Origin: Proteiniborus sp. MB09-C3
Lineage (GTDB): Bacteria; Bacillota; Clostridia; Tissierellales; Proteiniboraceae
Assembly: GCF_030263895.1 (NCBI RefSeq)
Contig: NZ_CP127161.1
Coordinates: 3,348,001 to 3,412,000 of the forward strand
DNA length: 64,000 nucleotides
Direction of reading: 5' to 3'
Position 1 is the first letter of the stretch. The number at the start of each line of letters is the position of its first letter. The notes under the pieces were generated by a model. That model made no database searches. It was not told the origin of the DNA and saw only the letters and a program-made list of their open reading frames with translations. The position numbers were made by a program, and so were the translations under genes. Of this stretch, positions 44,376 through 54,749 are shown piece by piece.

Positions 44376-47300
44376 TTAATGAGTTAAAGCTGCTTCTTCT
44401 TGATGACCTTTTTCTTCATTTTCTTTATTGAGATTTCTAAAAGCCACTGATAGCATTAATTTTATACGATTAAGCTGATTGACCTCGCTAGCGCCTGGGT
44501 CATAGTCAATAGCTGCTATATTTGACTCAGGATATGCCCTTCTAAGCTCCTTTATCATACCTTTACCTGTAATATGATTAGGAAGGCAGGCAAAAGGCTG
44601 TAGACATACTATATTAGGTACTCCGCTATTTATCAGCTCTACCATTTCAGCAGTTAAAAACCATCCTTCTCCAGTTTGATTGCATAAGGATAAATGTCTC
44701 TCTGCCCCTTCTGCAAGCTCTTCTATAGATACAGGAGGTGTAAATCTTTTGCTGTTAGCTAAAGCTTTTTTCATGTCTTTTCTATAATAATCAATTGCTC
44801 CTATCGAAATATCAGCCAACAATGAACCCTTGTAAGGTCCTGATAGTTCTTTATATTTTGTTTTGCTATTGAATGCAGTATATAAGAAAAAGTCTGTTAA
44901 ATCTGGAACTACTGCCTCTGCACCTTCTGTTTCCAATATATCTACTATATCGTTGTTTGCAGTAGGGTGGAATTTAACTAGTATCTCTCCAACTACTCCA
45001 ACTTTCGGTTTAATCACATCTTCATGAATCTCAAGATTATCAAAATCCTCTACTATATCATATATATTTCGTATAAAGTCTTTTCGAGTCCCTTTTTCTA
45101 GGGTTTGTATGCACCTGTCTACCCAGTATTCATAAAGCCTATTTGCAGAGCCTGGTGCTTTTTCATAAGGTCTTACTTTATAGAGAACTCTCATTAGTAA
45201 ATCTCCATATGTCATACCCATTAGTAGATTATTTAGAATTGGGATAGTTATTTTAAATCCTGGATTCTTTTCTAGTCCTACTGCATTAAGAGAAATCACA
45301 GGTATATTCTCCATGCCTGCATCTCTTAAGGCTTTTCTTATAAATGCAATATAATTTGTAGCTCTACATCCTCCTCCAGTTTGAGATATGATAACAGATG
45401 TATTGTCTAAATCATATTTTCCAGATTTTAAAGCCTCCATTATCTGCCCTACAGTTATAATAGAAGGATAGCATGCATCATTATGAACATATCTCAGTCC
45501 TTCATCAATAGCTTTTTTGTCTACTGATGGCAGTATTTCAACATTATATCCTGCCTTTCTAAATCCAGTCTGTAAAAACTGAAAATGAATAGGCGACATC
45601 TGTGGAGATAGAATTGTATGGGTCTTTTTCATCTCCTCCGTAAATATTATTCTTGTTGGAATACTATGCAGCTCTACAGGCTCAAAATCTCTCTTTTCTC
45701 TTTCAGCTATTGCCGCCATTAAGGAACGAATACGTATTCTAACTGCCCCTAAGTTATTTATTTCGTCTATTTTAATTACAGTATATATTTTCCCAAAGCG
45801 TTCTAATATCTCTTGTACCTGATCTGTAGTTACGGCATCTAGTCCACAACCAAAGGAATTCAGCTGAACTAATTCTATATCTTTTCGTTTAGCTACGTAT
45901 GTGGCTGCTCTATACATTCTTGAGTGATATACCCATTGATCTACTACTCTAGTTGGTCTTTCTGTTTTAGCTAAATGACTTATTGCATCCTCTGAAATAA
46001 CCGCAAATCCGTAGGATTTAATCATCTCTGGTATACCATGATTTATCTCTGGATCTATATGGTATGGACGACCTGCCAGTAGTATGCCCTTAATATTGTT
46101 TTTTTCTATATATTTAATTGCCTCTTCACCTTTTTTTCTGACATCTTCTTTATATTTCTCCAGCTCCATATATGCCTTATCTACAGCATTAGATATTTCT
46201 CTTTTACCTAAGCCTTCCATTGCCAGCTTTTCGTGTACCCTTTTCTTAAGTCTTTTAGAATCATCTATAGGTAAGAATGGATAGTAGAAGGTAATAATGT
46301 CTTCTTTCAATTCATCTATGTTTGCATTTATAGTTTCTGGATAAGATGTGACTATAGGACAATTGTAGTGATTGCCTGCTGTCTCATCCTCAATTATGTT
46401 ATGAGCTATACAAGGATAGAATATCTTTTTGATCCCCTTATTTAATAAATCCATAATGTGTCCATGGACCATCTTACCAGGATAGCATACTGATTCTGAT
46501 GGTATGGTTTCCATTCCTAGCTCATAAATCTTTTTTGAGGAACGTCCAGATAATATTACCCTATATCCTAGTTCTGTAAAAAATGTAAACCAGAAAGGAT
46601 AATCCTCGTATATATTTAATACTCTAGGAATACCTATGGTTCCCCTCTTAGCCTCTTCTAGCTTTAAAGGCTTATAGCTAAAGAGTCTGCTGTATTTATA
46701 TTCATAAAGATTAGGTATATCATTTTCAGCTTTTTCAATACCTGCTCCTCTTTCACATCTGTTTCCTGATATATATTCACGTCCATCAGAAAAATGATTT
46801 ATTGTCAGTAAGCAGTTATTTCCACATAATCCACATCGTCTCATGGATGTTTCAGATGTAAAAACCTTTAATTCATCATTCATTAGTAGCTTAGTCTGGT
46901 ATCCCGCATTATACCTTTCTTTTGCAACTAATGCAGCTCCAAAAGCTCCCATTATTCCTGCTATATCAGGTCTAACTACTTCCTTACCTACTATAATCTC
47001 CATAGCTCTTAGTACTGCTTCATTGTAAAAGGTTCCGCCTTGAACCACTATTTTTTCACCTAAATCTTCAGCACTTCTAAGCCTGATTACCTTATATAAT
47101 GCATTTTTAATTACTGATATAGATATACCTGCTGATATATCGCCGATCTCAGCCCCTTCTTTTTGAGCCTGCTTAACTCTTGAATTCATGAACACGGTAC
47201 AACGGGTACCTAAGTCTACAGGATGTTTTGAGCTCAGGCCTGCCTTTGCAAAATCCTTCACCTCCATGTTTAATGAATTGGCGAAGGTTTCTATGAATGA

Positions 47301-48650
47301 GCCACAGCCAGAGGAGCATGCTTCGTTAAGCATAATAGAATCTATAACTCCGTCATGAACCTTTAAGCTCTTCATATCTTGCCCTCCAATGTCTAGTACA
47401 AAGTCTACTCCTGGAAGGAAAAATTCTGCAGCCTTATAGTGTGCCACTGTTTCAATTTCTCCAATGTCTATTCTTAAAGCAGATTTTATTAGATGCTCTC
47501 CATACCCTGTAACTGCTGAATTTACTATATTTATTTTATCATCTAATTTGCTGTATAAATCCTTTAATGCATCTATTGTAGATTGCAATGGACTACCCAT
47601 GTTGCTTCCATAAAAAGAATATAATAAGCCTCCATTCTCATCTATTAAGGCTACCTTTGTAGTAGTGGAGCCCGCATCTATGCCTAGATATGCGTTTCCA
47701 GTATAATCTTCTATTGATACTCTCCTGACTTTATGCTTACTATGCCTTTCTTTAAACTCGTTATACTCGTTTTCATCAGCAAATAATGACATTAACTTGT
47801 TTTCTTCATTTGTGTCCATTCTATTTATATCAGGTACTCTTTCATATAGACATTCAAAGGGAATTGAGTCTTCATTTCTCGAGGATAGAGCTGCTCCTAA
47901 GGCGACATAATATTGTGAATCTTCAGGAAATATTACATTGTCCTCTTCTAGGTTTAAAGTCTCGATAAATCTTTTTCGAAGTTCAGACATAAAAAACAAA
48001 GGCCCGCCTAGAAAAGCTACATTTCCTCTTATGGGTTTACCTTGTGCCAAACCGCTTATGGTCTGATTTACTACAGCCTGCAATACTGAAGCCGCAATAT
48101 CCTCCTTATCAGCACCTTCATTTAATAATGGTTGAATATCTGTCTTAGCAAAAACACCACATCTAGATGCTACTGGATATATAGTTCTATGGTTTTTTGC
48201 AAGGTTGTTCAGTCCTTCTGCATCTGTCTGCAAAAGGGCAGCCATTTGATCTATAAATGCCCCAGTTCCACCAGCGCAGGTTCCGTTCATTCTTTGCTCA
48301 ATAGAATCTCCCAAATAAGTTATCTTTGCATCTTCTCCGCCTAATTCTATTGCAACATCTGTATATGGAATATAGCTTTCAATTGTATTGGTGCAAGCTA
48401 TGACTTCCTGTATAAATGACACGTCCAATCTTTTAGAAATAGAAAGTCCTCCTGAGCCAGTAATCATCATTGTAATCCTATTTCTCTCTAAGATAGATTT
48501 TGCATCTTCAAACATTGAAATAACTGTGTTTTTTATGTCTGAAAAATGTCTTGAATATTTTTTATATAAAATATTGGCCATCTCATCTAATATAACCATC
48601 TTTACTGTAGTTGAACCTACATCTAGTCCAACATTTAGTACACTGTTCAT
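44376..48650 (-). CDS. large acyl-CoA dehydratase activase-related protein (double BadF/HgdC ATPase)
   Basis: The start at 48650 ([12 protein letters not shown]) follows GGAGGG by 9 bases. The 1424-residue protein has two ASKHA ATPase domains in tandem: [11 protein letters not shown] with [14 protein letters not shown], and [11 protein letters not shown] with [14 protein letters not shown], each with the Cys used to bridge a 4Fe-4S cluster between subunits. A Cys-rich segment (CGLCGNNC near residue 610) and a DUF2229 region follow. The final 400 residues resemble the dehydratase D-component. Such fusions are common in Firmicutes but their substrate is unknown; no dehydratase or CoA-transferase gene is adjacent. 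Confidence 0.9.
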   Translation of the reverse strand: MNSVLNVGLDVGSTTVKMVILDEMANILYKKYSRHFSDIKNTVISMFEDAKSILERNRITMMITGSGGLSISKRLDVSFIQEVIACTNTIESYIPYTDVAIELGGEDAKITYLGDSIEQRMNGTCAGGTGAFIDQMAALLQTDAEGLNNLAKNHRTIYPVASRCGVFAKTDIQPLLNEGADKEDIAASVLQAVVNQTISGLAQGKPIRGNVAFLGGPLFFMSELRKRFIETLNLEEDNVIFPEDSQYYVALGAALSSRNEDSIPFECLYERVPDINRMDTNEENKLMSLFADENEYNEFKERHSKHKVRRVSIEDYTGNAYLGIDAGSTTTKVALIDENGGLLYSFYGSNMGSPLQSTIDALKDLYSKLDDKINIVNSAVTGYGEHLIKSALRIDIGEIETVAHYKAAEFFLPGVDFVLDIGGQDMKSLKVHDGVIDSIMLNEACSSGCGSFIETFANSLNMEVKDFAKAGLSSKHPVDLGTRCTVFMNSRVKQAQKEGAEIGDISAGISISVIKNALYKVIRLRSAEDLGEKIVVQGGTFYNEAVLRAMEIIVGKEVVRPDIAGIMGAFGAALVAKERYNAGYQTKLLMNDELKVFTSETSMRRCGLCGNNCLLTINHFSDGREYISGNRCERGAGIEKAENDIPNLYEYKYSRLFSYKPLKLEEAKRGTIGIPRVLNIYEDYPFWFTFFTELGYRVILSGRSSKKIYELGMETIPSESVCYPGKMVHGHIMDLLNKGIKKIFYPCIAHNIIEDETAGNHYNCPIVTSYPETINANIDELKEDIITFYYPFLPIDDSKRLKKRVHEKLAMEGLGKREISNAVDKAYMELEKYKEDVRKKGEEAIKYIEKNNIKGILLAGRPYHIDPEINHGIPEMIKSYGFAVISEDAISHLAKTERPTRVVDQWVYHSRMYRAATYVAKRKDIELVQLNSFGCGLDAVTTDQVQEILERFGKIYTVIKIDEINNLGAVRIRIRSLMAAIAEREKRDFEPVELHSIPTRIIFTEEMKKTHTILSPQMSPIHFQFLQTGFRKAGYNVEILPSVDKKAIDEGLRYVHNDACYPSIITVGQIMEALKSGKYDLDNTSVIISQTGGGCRATNYIAFIRKALRDAGMENIPVISLNAVGLEKNPGFKITIPILNNLLMGMTYGDLLMRVLYKVRPYEKAPGSANRLYEYWVDRCIQTLEKGTRKDFIRNIYDIVEDFDNLEIHEDVIKPKVGVVGEILVKFHPTANNDIVDILETEGAEAVVPDLTDFFLYTAFNSKTKYKELSGPYKGSLLADISIGAIDYYRKDMKKALANSKRFTPPVSIEELAEGAERHLSLCNQTGEGWFLTAEMVELINSGVPNIVCLQPFACLPNHITGKGMIKELRRAYPESNIAAIDYDPGASEVNQLNRIKLMLSVAFRNLNKENEEKGHQEEAALTH

Positions 48651-48765
48651 TTTACTTTTCCCTCCATGCATCATGCGAAGTAAGATTTTTAATAGAATTT
48701 ACAATTATACAATTATATTTAACTGATCACAATAATATAGCTTGTACCACAAATTGTTTTTTTAT

Positions 48766-49473
48766 CTAAAAAAGTCTCCCCAATATCACTGGTATTGCTG
48801 TCTCTACTCGAAGTATTCTTTCCCCTAGGCTAACTACTTCAAATCCCTGTTTTACTAGCATATCTATCTCGTAGGGAATAAATCCTCCCTCTGGTCCTAT
48901 GGCTAAGGTCACTGGCTCTTTTATGCTCCTTGGGCATTCCGTATCTTGGACAGGATGAGCTACTATTGCCCTTGTTCCTTTTATTATATCTGGGATGCGG
49001 TCTTCCACAAAAGGCTTGAAAAGCTTAACTACCTCTATCTCAGGAAGTATTGTATCTTTCCCCTGCTCTAAACCTAATATCATATTTTCAAATAAGCTGT
49101 CTTCCTCTAAAACTGGACTATTCCAAAAGCTTTTTTCAACTCTCCAGGTTTTAATGATGTATATTTTTTTTATTCCCATAGTTGTTACATCTTGGACTAT
49201 TCTCTTTAATGCCTTAGGTCTAGGCATAGCAAGAACTAGCTGAGCATTTAACGGTGGTGGATTAGGTTCTGATAGCTCCACCTCCATTTCCATTTCTTCC
49301 TCATTTAGCTTTATAATCATTCCTTTACCCATTTTACCATTTATTAATCCAACTCTCAGAGTATCTCCTAATTTTGCCCTGTGAACAGTTAATACATGCT
49401 TTAATCTTCTATCTTTTAATCTAACTTTATTTTCTGTAATAAAATCCTTTTCAAATAAGATTATTAGGTTCAT
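48766..49473 (-). CDS. rsmE: 16S rRNA (uracil1498-N3)-methyltransferase RsmE
   Basis: The 235-residue protein has the RsmE N-terminal PUA-like domain (RRLKHVLTVHRAKLGD) and the SPOUT methyltransferase knot with LAIGPEGGFIPYEI and VSLGERILRVETA, the SAM-binding loops. It methylates U1498 of 16S rRNA. It often follows prmA in Firmicutes, but here its upstream neighbour is thrS, with a gap of about 240 bases, and no prmA is nearby. Confidence 0.95.
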   Translation of the reverse strand: MNLIILFEKDFITENKVRLKDRRLKHVLTVHRAKLGDTLRVGLINGKMGKGMIIKLNEEEMEMEVELSEPNPPPLNAQLVLAMPRPKALKRIVQDVTTMGIKKIYIIKTWRVEKSFWNSPVLEEDSLFENMILGLEQGKDTILPEIEVVKLFKPFVEDRIPDIIKGTRAIVAHPVQDTECPRSIKEPVTLAIGPEGGFIPYEIDMLVKQGFEVVSLGERILRVETAIPVILGRLF

Positions 49474-49676
49474 CTGAAGCCCTTCCTTTGTTTTTTTCGA
49501 CGAGTTTCTTCCTATATATAAGTATATTATATTGTACCACTTAATATAAATGTAAACAACAAGAATAATTGAGAATTTAAAAATGAAAATCGCGAATTAT
49601 TAAAGCAATTAAAATCTAAGAATTGAATAGCAATTATTTATCTACTGCCTTACTGCTGTTTAACTAGTAAAAAAAA

Positions 49677-49692
49677 GCAACCTTTCGGTTGC
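49677..49692 (-). terminator. thrS terminator
   Basis: GCAACC and GGTTGC form a stem capped by a GAAA tetraloop in minus-strand RNA, followed by eight T, 18 bases past the thrS stop. Confidence 0.92.
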
Positions 49693-49710
49693 CTTCTTAT
49701 TTTTTCCTAT

Positions 49711-51624
49711 CTATTTTTTCTTTTCCTCTACTTCTTTAACTACTTTTGCTATAAAATCTCCTACTGCCATCTGCCCAATATCACCTTCGTCTCTTACTCT
49801 TACAGATACTAGGTTGTTTTCTGCTTCTTTTTCTCCCACTATTAGCATATAAGGAGTTTTTGCAAGCTGGGCCTCTCTTATTTTAAAGCCTATTTTCTCT
49901 GCTCTTGCATCGACTTCAACTCTTATATCTTTATCTTGAAGCCTGTTTTGAATTTCATAAGCATATTCATTGAATTTATCTGATATTGGCAATACATTTA
50001 CTTGTACTGGAGATAGCCATACAGGGAATTTTCCTGCATAATGCTCTATTAATACACCAATAAACCTTTCCATACTTCCTAATATAGTTCTGTGAATCAT
50101 AACTGGCCTATGCTTCTCATTGTCTTGGCCTATATATGTTAAGTCGAATCTTTCTGGCATTTGAAAGTCTAATTGTATGGTAGCGCATTGCCAAGTACGT
50201 CCTATACTGTCTTCTAGGTGGAAATCTATCTTAGGGCCGTAAAATGCCCCATCGCCTTCATTGATAATATAATCAATACCCTTTTCCTCTAACGCTTCTC
50301 TTAAGTTGTCTGTAGCTCTTTCCCACTGTTCTTCTGTTCCCATAGAGTTTTCCGGCCTTGTGGAAAGCTCTACATGGTATTTAAAACCAAATATTTGATA
50401 CATATAGTCAGCTAAATCTATTACTTTTATAAGTTCTTCCTTAACCTGCTCTGGCAGCATGAATAAGTGAGCATCATCTTGAGTAAATGTTCTAACTCTC
50501 ATAAGTCCATGTAATGCTCCTGCTAGTTCGTGGCGGTGTACCTGACCTAATTCAGCCCATCTAAGGGGCAAATCTCTGTAGCTATACATCTGGGACTTGT
50601 ATATAAGCATTGCACCTGGACAATTCATAGGCTTTATAGCATATTGTCCTTCGTCAATTGTTGTAAAGTACATGTTTTCCTTATAATGATCCCAGTGTCC
50701 TGATTGATGCCACAATTGTTCATTTAATATGAGTGGAGTTTTGACCTCTCCATATCCTCTTTTGATATGCTCTTTTTTCCAGAAGTCCTGTATAGTATTC
50801 CATAATACCATTCCTTTTGGATGGTAGAATGGAAATCCGGGTCCTTCTCCATGCATACTAAATAAGTCAAGCTCTTTGCCTAATTTTCTGTGGTCTCTTT
50901 TCTTTGCTTCCTCAAGGAAATCCAGATATGCATCTAAGTCTTTTTGTTTTTCGAAGGATGTTCCATATATTCTTTGGAGCATGGGTCTTTTTTCGTCCCC
51001 TCTCCAATATGCTCCTGCTATACTTGTTAGCTTAATAGCCTTTACTTTCTTAGTACTTGGTAGATGAGGTCCTCGACATAAATCTACAAACTCACCCTGC
51101 TGATAAAATGAAATTACAGAATCCTCTGGTAAATCTTCTATAAGCTCTACCTTATACTTTTCGTCAGATTTTTTTACGAATTCCAATGCTTCATCTCTTG
51201 AAAGGACGAATTTCTTAATTTCTAAATCTTCTTTTGCTATTTTAGCCATTTCTTTTTCTAGTATTTCTAAATCCTCTGGTGTAAATCTATGCTCCACATC
51301 TATATCATAATAGAATCCGTCTTTAATTGCAGGGCCTATAGCTAGCTTTGCATCTGGAAAATGTCTTTTTACGGCTTGAGCCAATATGTGAGCACTAGTA
51401 TGTCTAAATACCTCACGTCCGCCTTCGTCTTCAAATTTTAATAATTGTACGTCTGCATCCTCGTCTACTTCATCATTCAGTCCAAGTAAATTTCCATTTA
51501 CATTTGCTCCTAAAACCACTCTCGCAAGCCCTTCGCTTATGTCCTTTGCTATGTCTATGACCTTTACTCCCCTGTCGTACTGTCTAACCGAGCCATCCGG
51601 CAGCTTAATATTTATTTTTGACAT
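49711..51624 (-). CDS. thrS: threonyl-tRNA synthetase
   Basis: The 637-residue class II synthetase has the TGS domain, the second additional (editing) domain with HTSAHILAQAVKRHF, the catalytic core (MNCPGAMLIYKSQ, RWAELGQVHRHE, motif 3 HRTILGSMERF) and the anticodon-binding C-terminus. GGAGG lies 8 bases before the ATG. Expression is controlled by a Thr T-box, with a dispersed palindromic repeat between the T-box and the ribosome site. Confidence 0.97.
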   Translation of the reverse strand: MSKINIKLPDGSVRQYDRGVKVIDIAKDISEGLARVVLGANVNGNLLGLNDEVDEDADVQLLKFEDEGGREVFRHTSAHILAQAVKRHFPDAKLAIGPAIKDGFYYDIDVEHRFTPEDLEILEKEMAKIAKEDLEIKKFVLSRDEALEFVKKSDEKYKVELIEDLPEDSVISFYQQGEFVDLCRGPHLPSTKKVKAIKLTSIAGAYWRGDEKRPMLQRIYGTSFEKQKDLDAYLDFLEEAKKRDHRKLGKELDLFSMHGEGPGFPFYHPKGMVLWNTIQDFWKKEHIKRGYGEVKTPLILNEQLWHQSGHWDHYKENMYFTTIDEGQYAIKPMNCPGAMLIYKSQMYSYRDLPLRWAELGQVHRHELAGALHGLMRVRTFTQDDAHLFMLPEQVKEELIKVIDLADYMYQIFGFKYHVELSTRPENSMGTEEQWERATDNLREALEEKGIDYIINEGDGAFYGPKIDFHLEDSIGRTWQCATIQLDFQMPERFDLTYIGQDNEKHRPVMIHRTILGSMERFIGVLIEHYAGKFPVWLSPVQVNVLPISDKFNEYAYEIQNRLQDKDIRVEVDARAEKIGFKIREAQLAKTPYMLIVGEKEAENNLVSVRVRDEGDIGQMAVGDFIAKVVKEVEEKKK

Positions 51625-51652
51625 TTTGTTACCTCCTTTTATTATTAATTTT

Positions 51653-51721
51653 GTCCCCCTGAGTATCAGCGAAGGGTCTAGCTTTTAGAAAATAGATTCT
51701 TCGACTGCGTCTCAGAATGAC
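51653..51721. repeat. dispersed GTCATTCTGA-type palindromic repeat in the thrS leader
   Basis: The minus strand reads GTCATTCTGAGACGCAGTCG, then GAAGAATCT, and ends in CTCAGGGGGAC, an imperfect palindrome of 69 bases. The ends match the termini inside the repeat at 56395-56630 (GTCATTCTGAAC...GAAGAATCT). It lies between the T-box terminator and the thrS ribosome site. Confidence 0.75.
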
Positions 51722-51748
51722 ATATAATATTCTTTTATAAATTAAAAA

Positions 51749-52015
51749 AGCTCTCGCTCCCAGATATATTATCTAGGGGCGAGAGCTATTAATCCCACGG
51801 TACCACCCTAATTAGAACTTTTAATAAATAAAAATCCCACTTAAATGATTATAACGTCATCAACGGAAATCCTTATCCAGAAAACTGGCTTCAGATACAA
51901 CTCAAGGGTAGTTTTCAATTAGGCTAGTCTGGGGTTGCTTCCAGCCACGGCGTCCCCTCTCTTTAGACCGTTTACTAATTTACTCGTCCTATCAATGCTT
52001 TATGTTATTTGGTTT
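51749..52015 (-). promoter_or_regulatory. T-box leader controlling thrS (Thr, ACT specifier)
   Basis: Minus-strand features are AGTAAA, AGAGAGGGG, the specifier context GAAA-ACT-ACC (ACT at 51910-51912, a threonine codon), the T-box AGGGTGGTACCGTGGG near 51795-51810 and a long terminator stem starting AGCTCTCGC (51749-51787) followed by TTTTTT. Uncharged tRNA-Thr should allow read-through. Confidence 0.93.
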
Positions 52016-52021
52016 TAATAT

Positions 52022-52050
52022 ATTATATTTTTATTTTAGTATTATGTCAA
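52022..52050 (-). promoter_or_regulatory. thrS promoter, full consensus
   Basis: TTGACA (52045-52050) and TATAAT (52022-52027) are exactly 17 bases apart on the minus strand. The start falls at about 52015, at the beginning of the T-box leader. The promoter lies just past the end of the DUF421 gene. Confidence 0.88.
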
Positions 52051-52064
52051 GGACATTTTCTGTT

Positions 52065-52793
52065 TTAAATACCTTTATTATCTTCGCTCATATCAAGTTT
52101 TTCAGCTAGTTTGTCTTCAAATTTATCTACATACCAGTTTCCACTATGATCTATGGTGGCATACATTACTTCATCAATCTTACTGACTCCATACATTTTT
52201 AGATTATTTATTAACGTTTTACCATCTATTTTCATTTTCTTTAGATTATCATAAATAATTTGACCTCCTATGATTAATTCTGTAGGGATTGTGTCGGGAC
52301 TTGGCACTAGGTTTAAGTCTCCTAGTGTAACAGTTCTTTTATCTCCTTTTTTAATTATGCTTAGTTTTCCATTCGGTTCTAAAAGTCCATATTCAACATC
52401 ACCAGGTGAAAAACAACCCGCCTCTCTTAAAAGCCCATTTAGCTCATCCATATGGTATCTAGCAATTTTCAAATTTCTTTCTAGTATTTTTCCGTTTTGT
52501 ATTACTATTAATGGTTCTCCCTCAAGAACCTTGCTTATTGTCCTGCTTTTCATAGTTACATAGGATACTAAGAAAGTTAGTGCTCCAAATAATATTAATC
52601 CAATGAAATGCTGCCAGGTTCTTTGGTCAACATCTGTTGCAAGAGTTGCGGCAATTGAACCAAATGTAATGCCATTTATGTATTCATGAAAGGTCAATTG
52701 GGATACCTGTTGTCTTCCTAGCAATCTAGTGATATATAATATTGAAAAAAAAGCCAGCAATGTTTGCACAATAACTTCAATAACTGTTTTCAA
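52065..52793 (-). CDS. DUF421 family membrane protein (YetF-like)
   Basis: The 242-residue protein has three N-terminal membrane helices with LLGRQQVSQLTFHEYINGITFGSIA (DUF421 signature, given in part) followed by a soluble domain (KSRTISKVLEGEPLIVIQNG, ARYHMDELNGLLRE). Related YetF/YrbG proteins occur in spore-formers and some affect spore germination, but the biochemical role is unknown. It is transcribed alone ahead of thrS. Confidence 0.9.
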   Translation of the reverse strand: MKTVIEVIVQTLLAFFSILYITRLLGRQQVSQLTFHEYINGITFGSIAATLATDVDQRTWQHFIGLILFGALTFLVSYVTMKSRTISKVLEGEPLIVIQNGKILERNLKIARYHMDELNGLLREAGCFSPGDVEYGLLEPNGKLSIIKKGDKRTVTLGDLNLVPSPDTIPTELIIGGQIIYDNLKKMKIDGKTLINNLKMYGVSKIDEVMYATIDHSGNWYVDKFEDKLAEKLDMSEDNKGI

Positions 52794-52887
52794 TTACTAT
52801 CAGCTCCTAAATAATATTGACATCTATATTTTGCTCCTATGTTGACTATACTATTCTATAATAGATATTTTCATGAGGTGAAATTTG

Positions 52888-52983
52888 ATGAAAAGGTTAA
52901 TTATTGAAGTTGTTCTTTCTTTAGTGTTTATTGTTGTAGGGTATATAATTCTTTATGTGTTGAGTAAGAAAGAGTTGATTTAA
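52888..52983 (+). CDS. 31-aa single-helix membrane protein
   Basis: GAGGTGAAATTTG precedes the ATG. The peptide MKRLIIEVVLSLVFIV continues as one hydrophobic helix to YVLSKKELI. A strong terminator follows at 52992, which supports a real transcript. Function unknown. Confidence 0.65.
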   Translation: MKRLIIEVVLSLVFIVVGYIILYVLSKKELI

Positions 52984-52991
52984 TAATAAAG

Positions 52992-53042
52992 CAATAGAGG
53001 GAGTGACTATGAACTCTTCGCAATCACTCCCTCTATTGTTTT
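52992..53042 (+). terminator. terminator of the 31-aa gene
   Basis: CAATAGAGGGAGTGA (52992-53006) pairs perfectly over 15 bp with 53024-53038, followed by TTTTTG on the plus strand. Confidence 0.9.
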
Positions 53043-53090
53043 TGTTTGTGGGGTTATATATATTATCAAACTAGAATATAGGGATTTTTT

Positions 53091-54404
53091 CTAGTTTGTT
53101 GTTGGTGGCATTACATCAAGGGTTACGTCTACATCCATATATTTCCCATCTCTATATATAGTCAACCTAATAGTATCTCCAGACTTATGTCCTTCAATAA
53201 TATGTGATAGTTCTTCTGTTGTCTCTACCTTTATCTCATCTATTTTTACTATTATATCGTTAGGTTTGAGTTGTGCCTTTTCAGCTGGGCTATTATAATA
53301 TACTTGCCCTACATATATACCAACTGGGATATTATACTGCTTTGATTCCACTTCTGTTATACCCTGTATGCCAACTCCTATCCAAGGTCGTTTTACATAT
53401 CCATTTTGTATTAATTCATTTATTATAGGAAGTGCATCATTTATTGGAATAGCAAATCCCATACCCTCTATTTCTGGTGATGAAAGCTTTATACTGTTTA
53501 TTCCTATTACTTCGCTATTCTGGTTAACTAATGCTCCACCACTATTTCCTGGGTTTATGGCAGCATCAGTTTGTATAAGCTTCATTTTCTTTTCTCCAAT
53601 ATTTAAGGAACGATTTAGAGCACTTATTATGCCTGCTGTTACAGTTCCCGAAAATTCTTCACCAGCTGGATTACCTATTGCAACTGCAAGCTCTCCTACC
53701 ATTAAATTGTCTGAGTCTCCAATTTTAGCTGCTGGAAGATTATTAGCTTCTACCTTCACTACTGCTAAATCAGTTTTTGTATCTTGACCTAATACTCGCC
53801 CCTTATATTCAGTTCCATCATGTAAGGTTACTGTTAACTCTGTTGCGCCATCAATAACGTGTTGATTTGTGATTATATATCCGTCTTTTCTGTATATGAT
53901 TCCTGAGCCAGTACCTTTATCTACTTGTTGAACTTCAAAACCCCTGTTGATATTTACTTTGTTCTTAATCATAACTATTGATGGAAGTACTTCATCAGCT
54001 ACTTTTGCTACTGGATTTGTATACCAATCTGTACTTAACAATTTTTTTGTAGAAGCATTATTATTGGCAGAATTATTATCTGGAGATGTAGCTTCAGCAA
54101 ATTTAAATAAGCCTAATCCATTGAATTGCAATATCCCATAGGTAAATGCTCCTCCTATCATGACTCCTATAAGTAAGAAAGCAAGTATAATATTTAATAA
54201 TCTGCTCTTTTTATACCTTTTTTCATATTGTCTGTTCTCGCTGTCACTGTTATACATGTTAAAACTACTGTTTGTACTATAGCTTTTATCTAGGCTATTA
54301 TTATTGTTTGTATATAAGACATCATTTGTTCCAAAATTACTGTTTAGGCTATTGCTATCATTAGAATCATCATTATAATTATTATTCATATTATAGTCAT
54401 CCAT
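53091..54404 (-). CDS. htrA: HtrA/DegP-type membrane-anchored serine protease
   Basis: The 437-residue protein has an Asn/Ser-rich disordered cytoplasmic N-terminus (about 65 residues), one membrane helix (LLNIILAFLLIGVMIGG), a trypsin-like domain with catalytic His (NQHVIDGA), Asp (TKTDLAVVKV) and Ser (NPGNSGGALV), and a C-terminal PDZ domain (GIYVGQVYYNSPAEKA). It degrades misfolded exported proteins outside the membrane. AAGGGAGG lies before the ATG. It is monocistronic. Confidence 0.94.
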   Translation of the reverse strand: MDDYNMNNNYNDDSNDSNSLNSNFGTNDVLYTNNNNSLDKSYSTNSSFNMYNSDSENRQYEKRYKKSRLLNIILAFLLIGVMIGGAFTYGILQFNGLGLFKFAEATSPDNNSANNNASTKKLLSTDWYTNPVAKVADEVLPSIVMIKNKVNINRGFEVQQVDKGTGSGIIYRKDGYIITNQHVIDGATELTVTLHDGTEYKGRVLGQDTKTDLAVVKVEANNLPAAKIGDSDNLMVGELAVAIGNPAGEEFSGTVTAGIISALNRSLNIGEKKMKLIQTDAAINPGNSGGALVNQNSEVIGINSIKLSSPEIEGMGFAIPINDALPIINELIQNGYVKRPWIGVGIQGITEVESKQYNIPVGIYVGQVYYNSPAEKAQLKPNDIIVKIDEIKVETTEELSHIIEGHKSGDTIRLTIYRDGKYMDVDVTLDVMPPTTN

Positions 54405-54607
54405 ATTAAAACCTCCCTTATTTACTTACCCTTCTTTAATTATATTATAGACAAAATATTTTAATAAAATATGAACAAATTGTAAATTAATTGTCACTAT
54501 AGTTTTTTATTCATAATTTAATCACAAGAAATAAATGCTATTCTTATATTATTGATTATAACCATTTATTTACTGATTTTTCTATCTTTTTTTGTTGTAT
54601 GCTTACA
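54405..54607. other. divergent intergenic region between htrA and the antiporter
   Basis: Very AT-rich, no ORF. On the minus strand TTTACA and TAAAAT, 17 bases apart near 54465-54495, are a possible htrA promoter; TATAAT also occurs at about 54445. No CssR- or CtsR-type repeat is recognised. Confidence 0.35.
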
Positions 54608-54635
54608 TTGTATATCTATTTTGTTCATATATAAT
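54608..54635 (+). promoter_or_regulatory. antiporter promoter
   Basis: TTGTAT (54608-54613) and TATAAT (54630-54635) are 16 bases apart. The leader of about 108 bases contains a 7-bp hairpin ACCATAT/ATATGGT (54693-54710). Confidence 0.6.
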
Positions 54636-54749
54636 ATTTGATGTGGCAAATTTTTTTTGATAAAGTTATTATGTCTTTCAAACGTAAGAAAAACCATATC
54701 AGTATATGGTGAAATATTACGCTGACAATTATTGTAGGGGGAATGGGTT

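Noticed and set aside
53368-53787. Plus-strand ORF of 139 codons opposite htrA
   Set aside because: Antisense to the conserved protease domain, no ribosome site, low-complexity composition.
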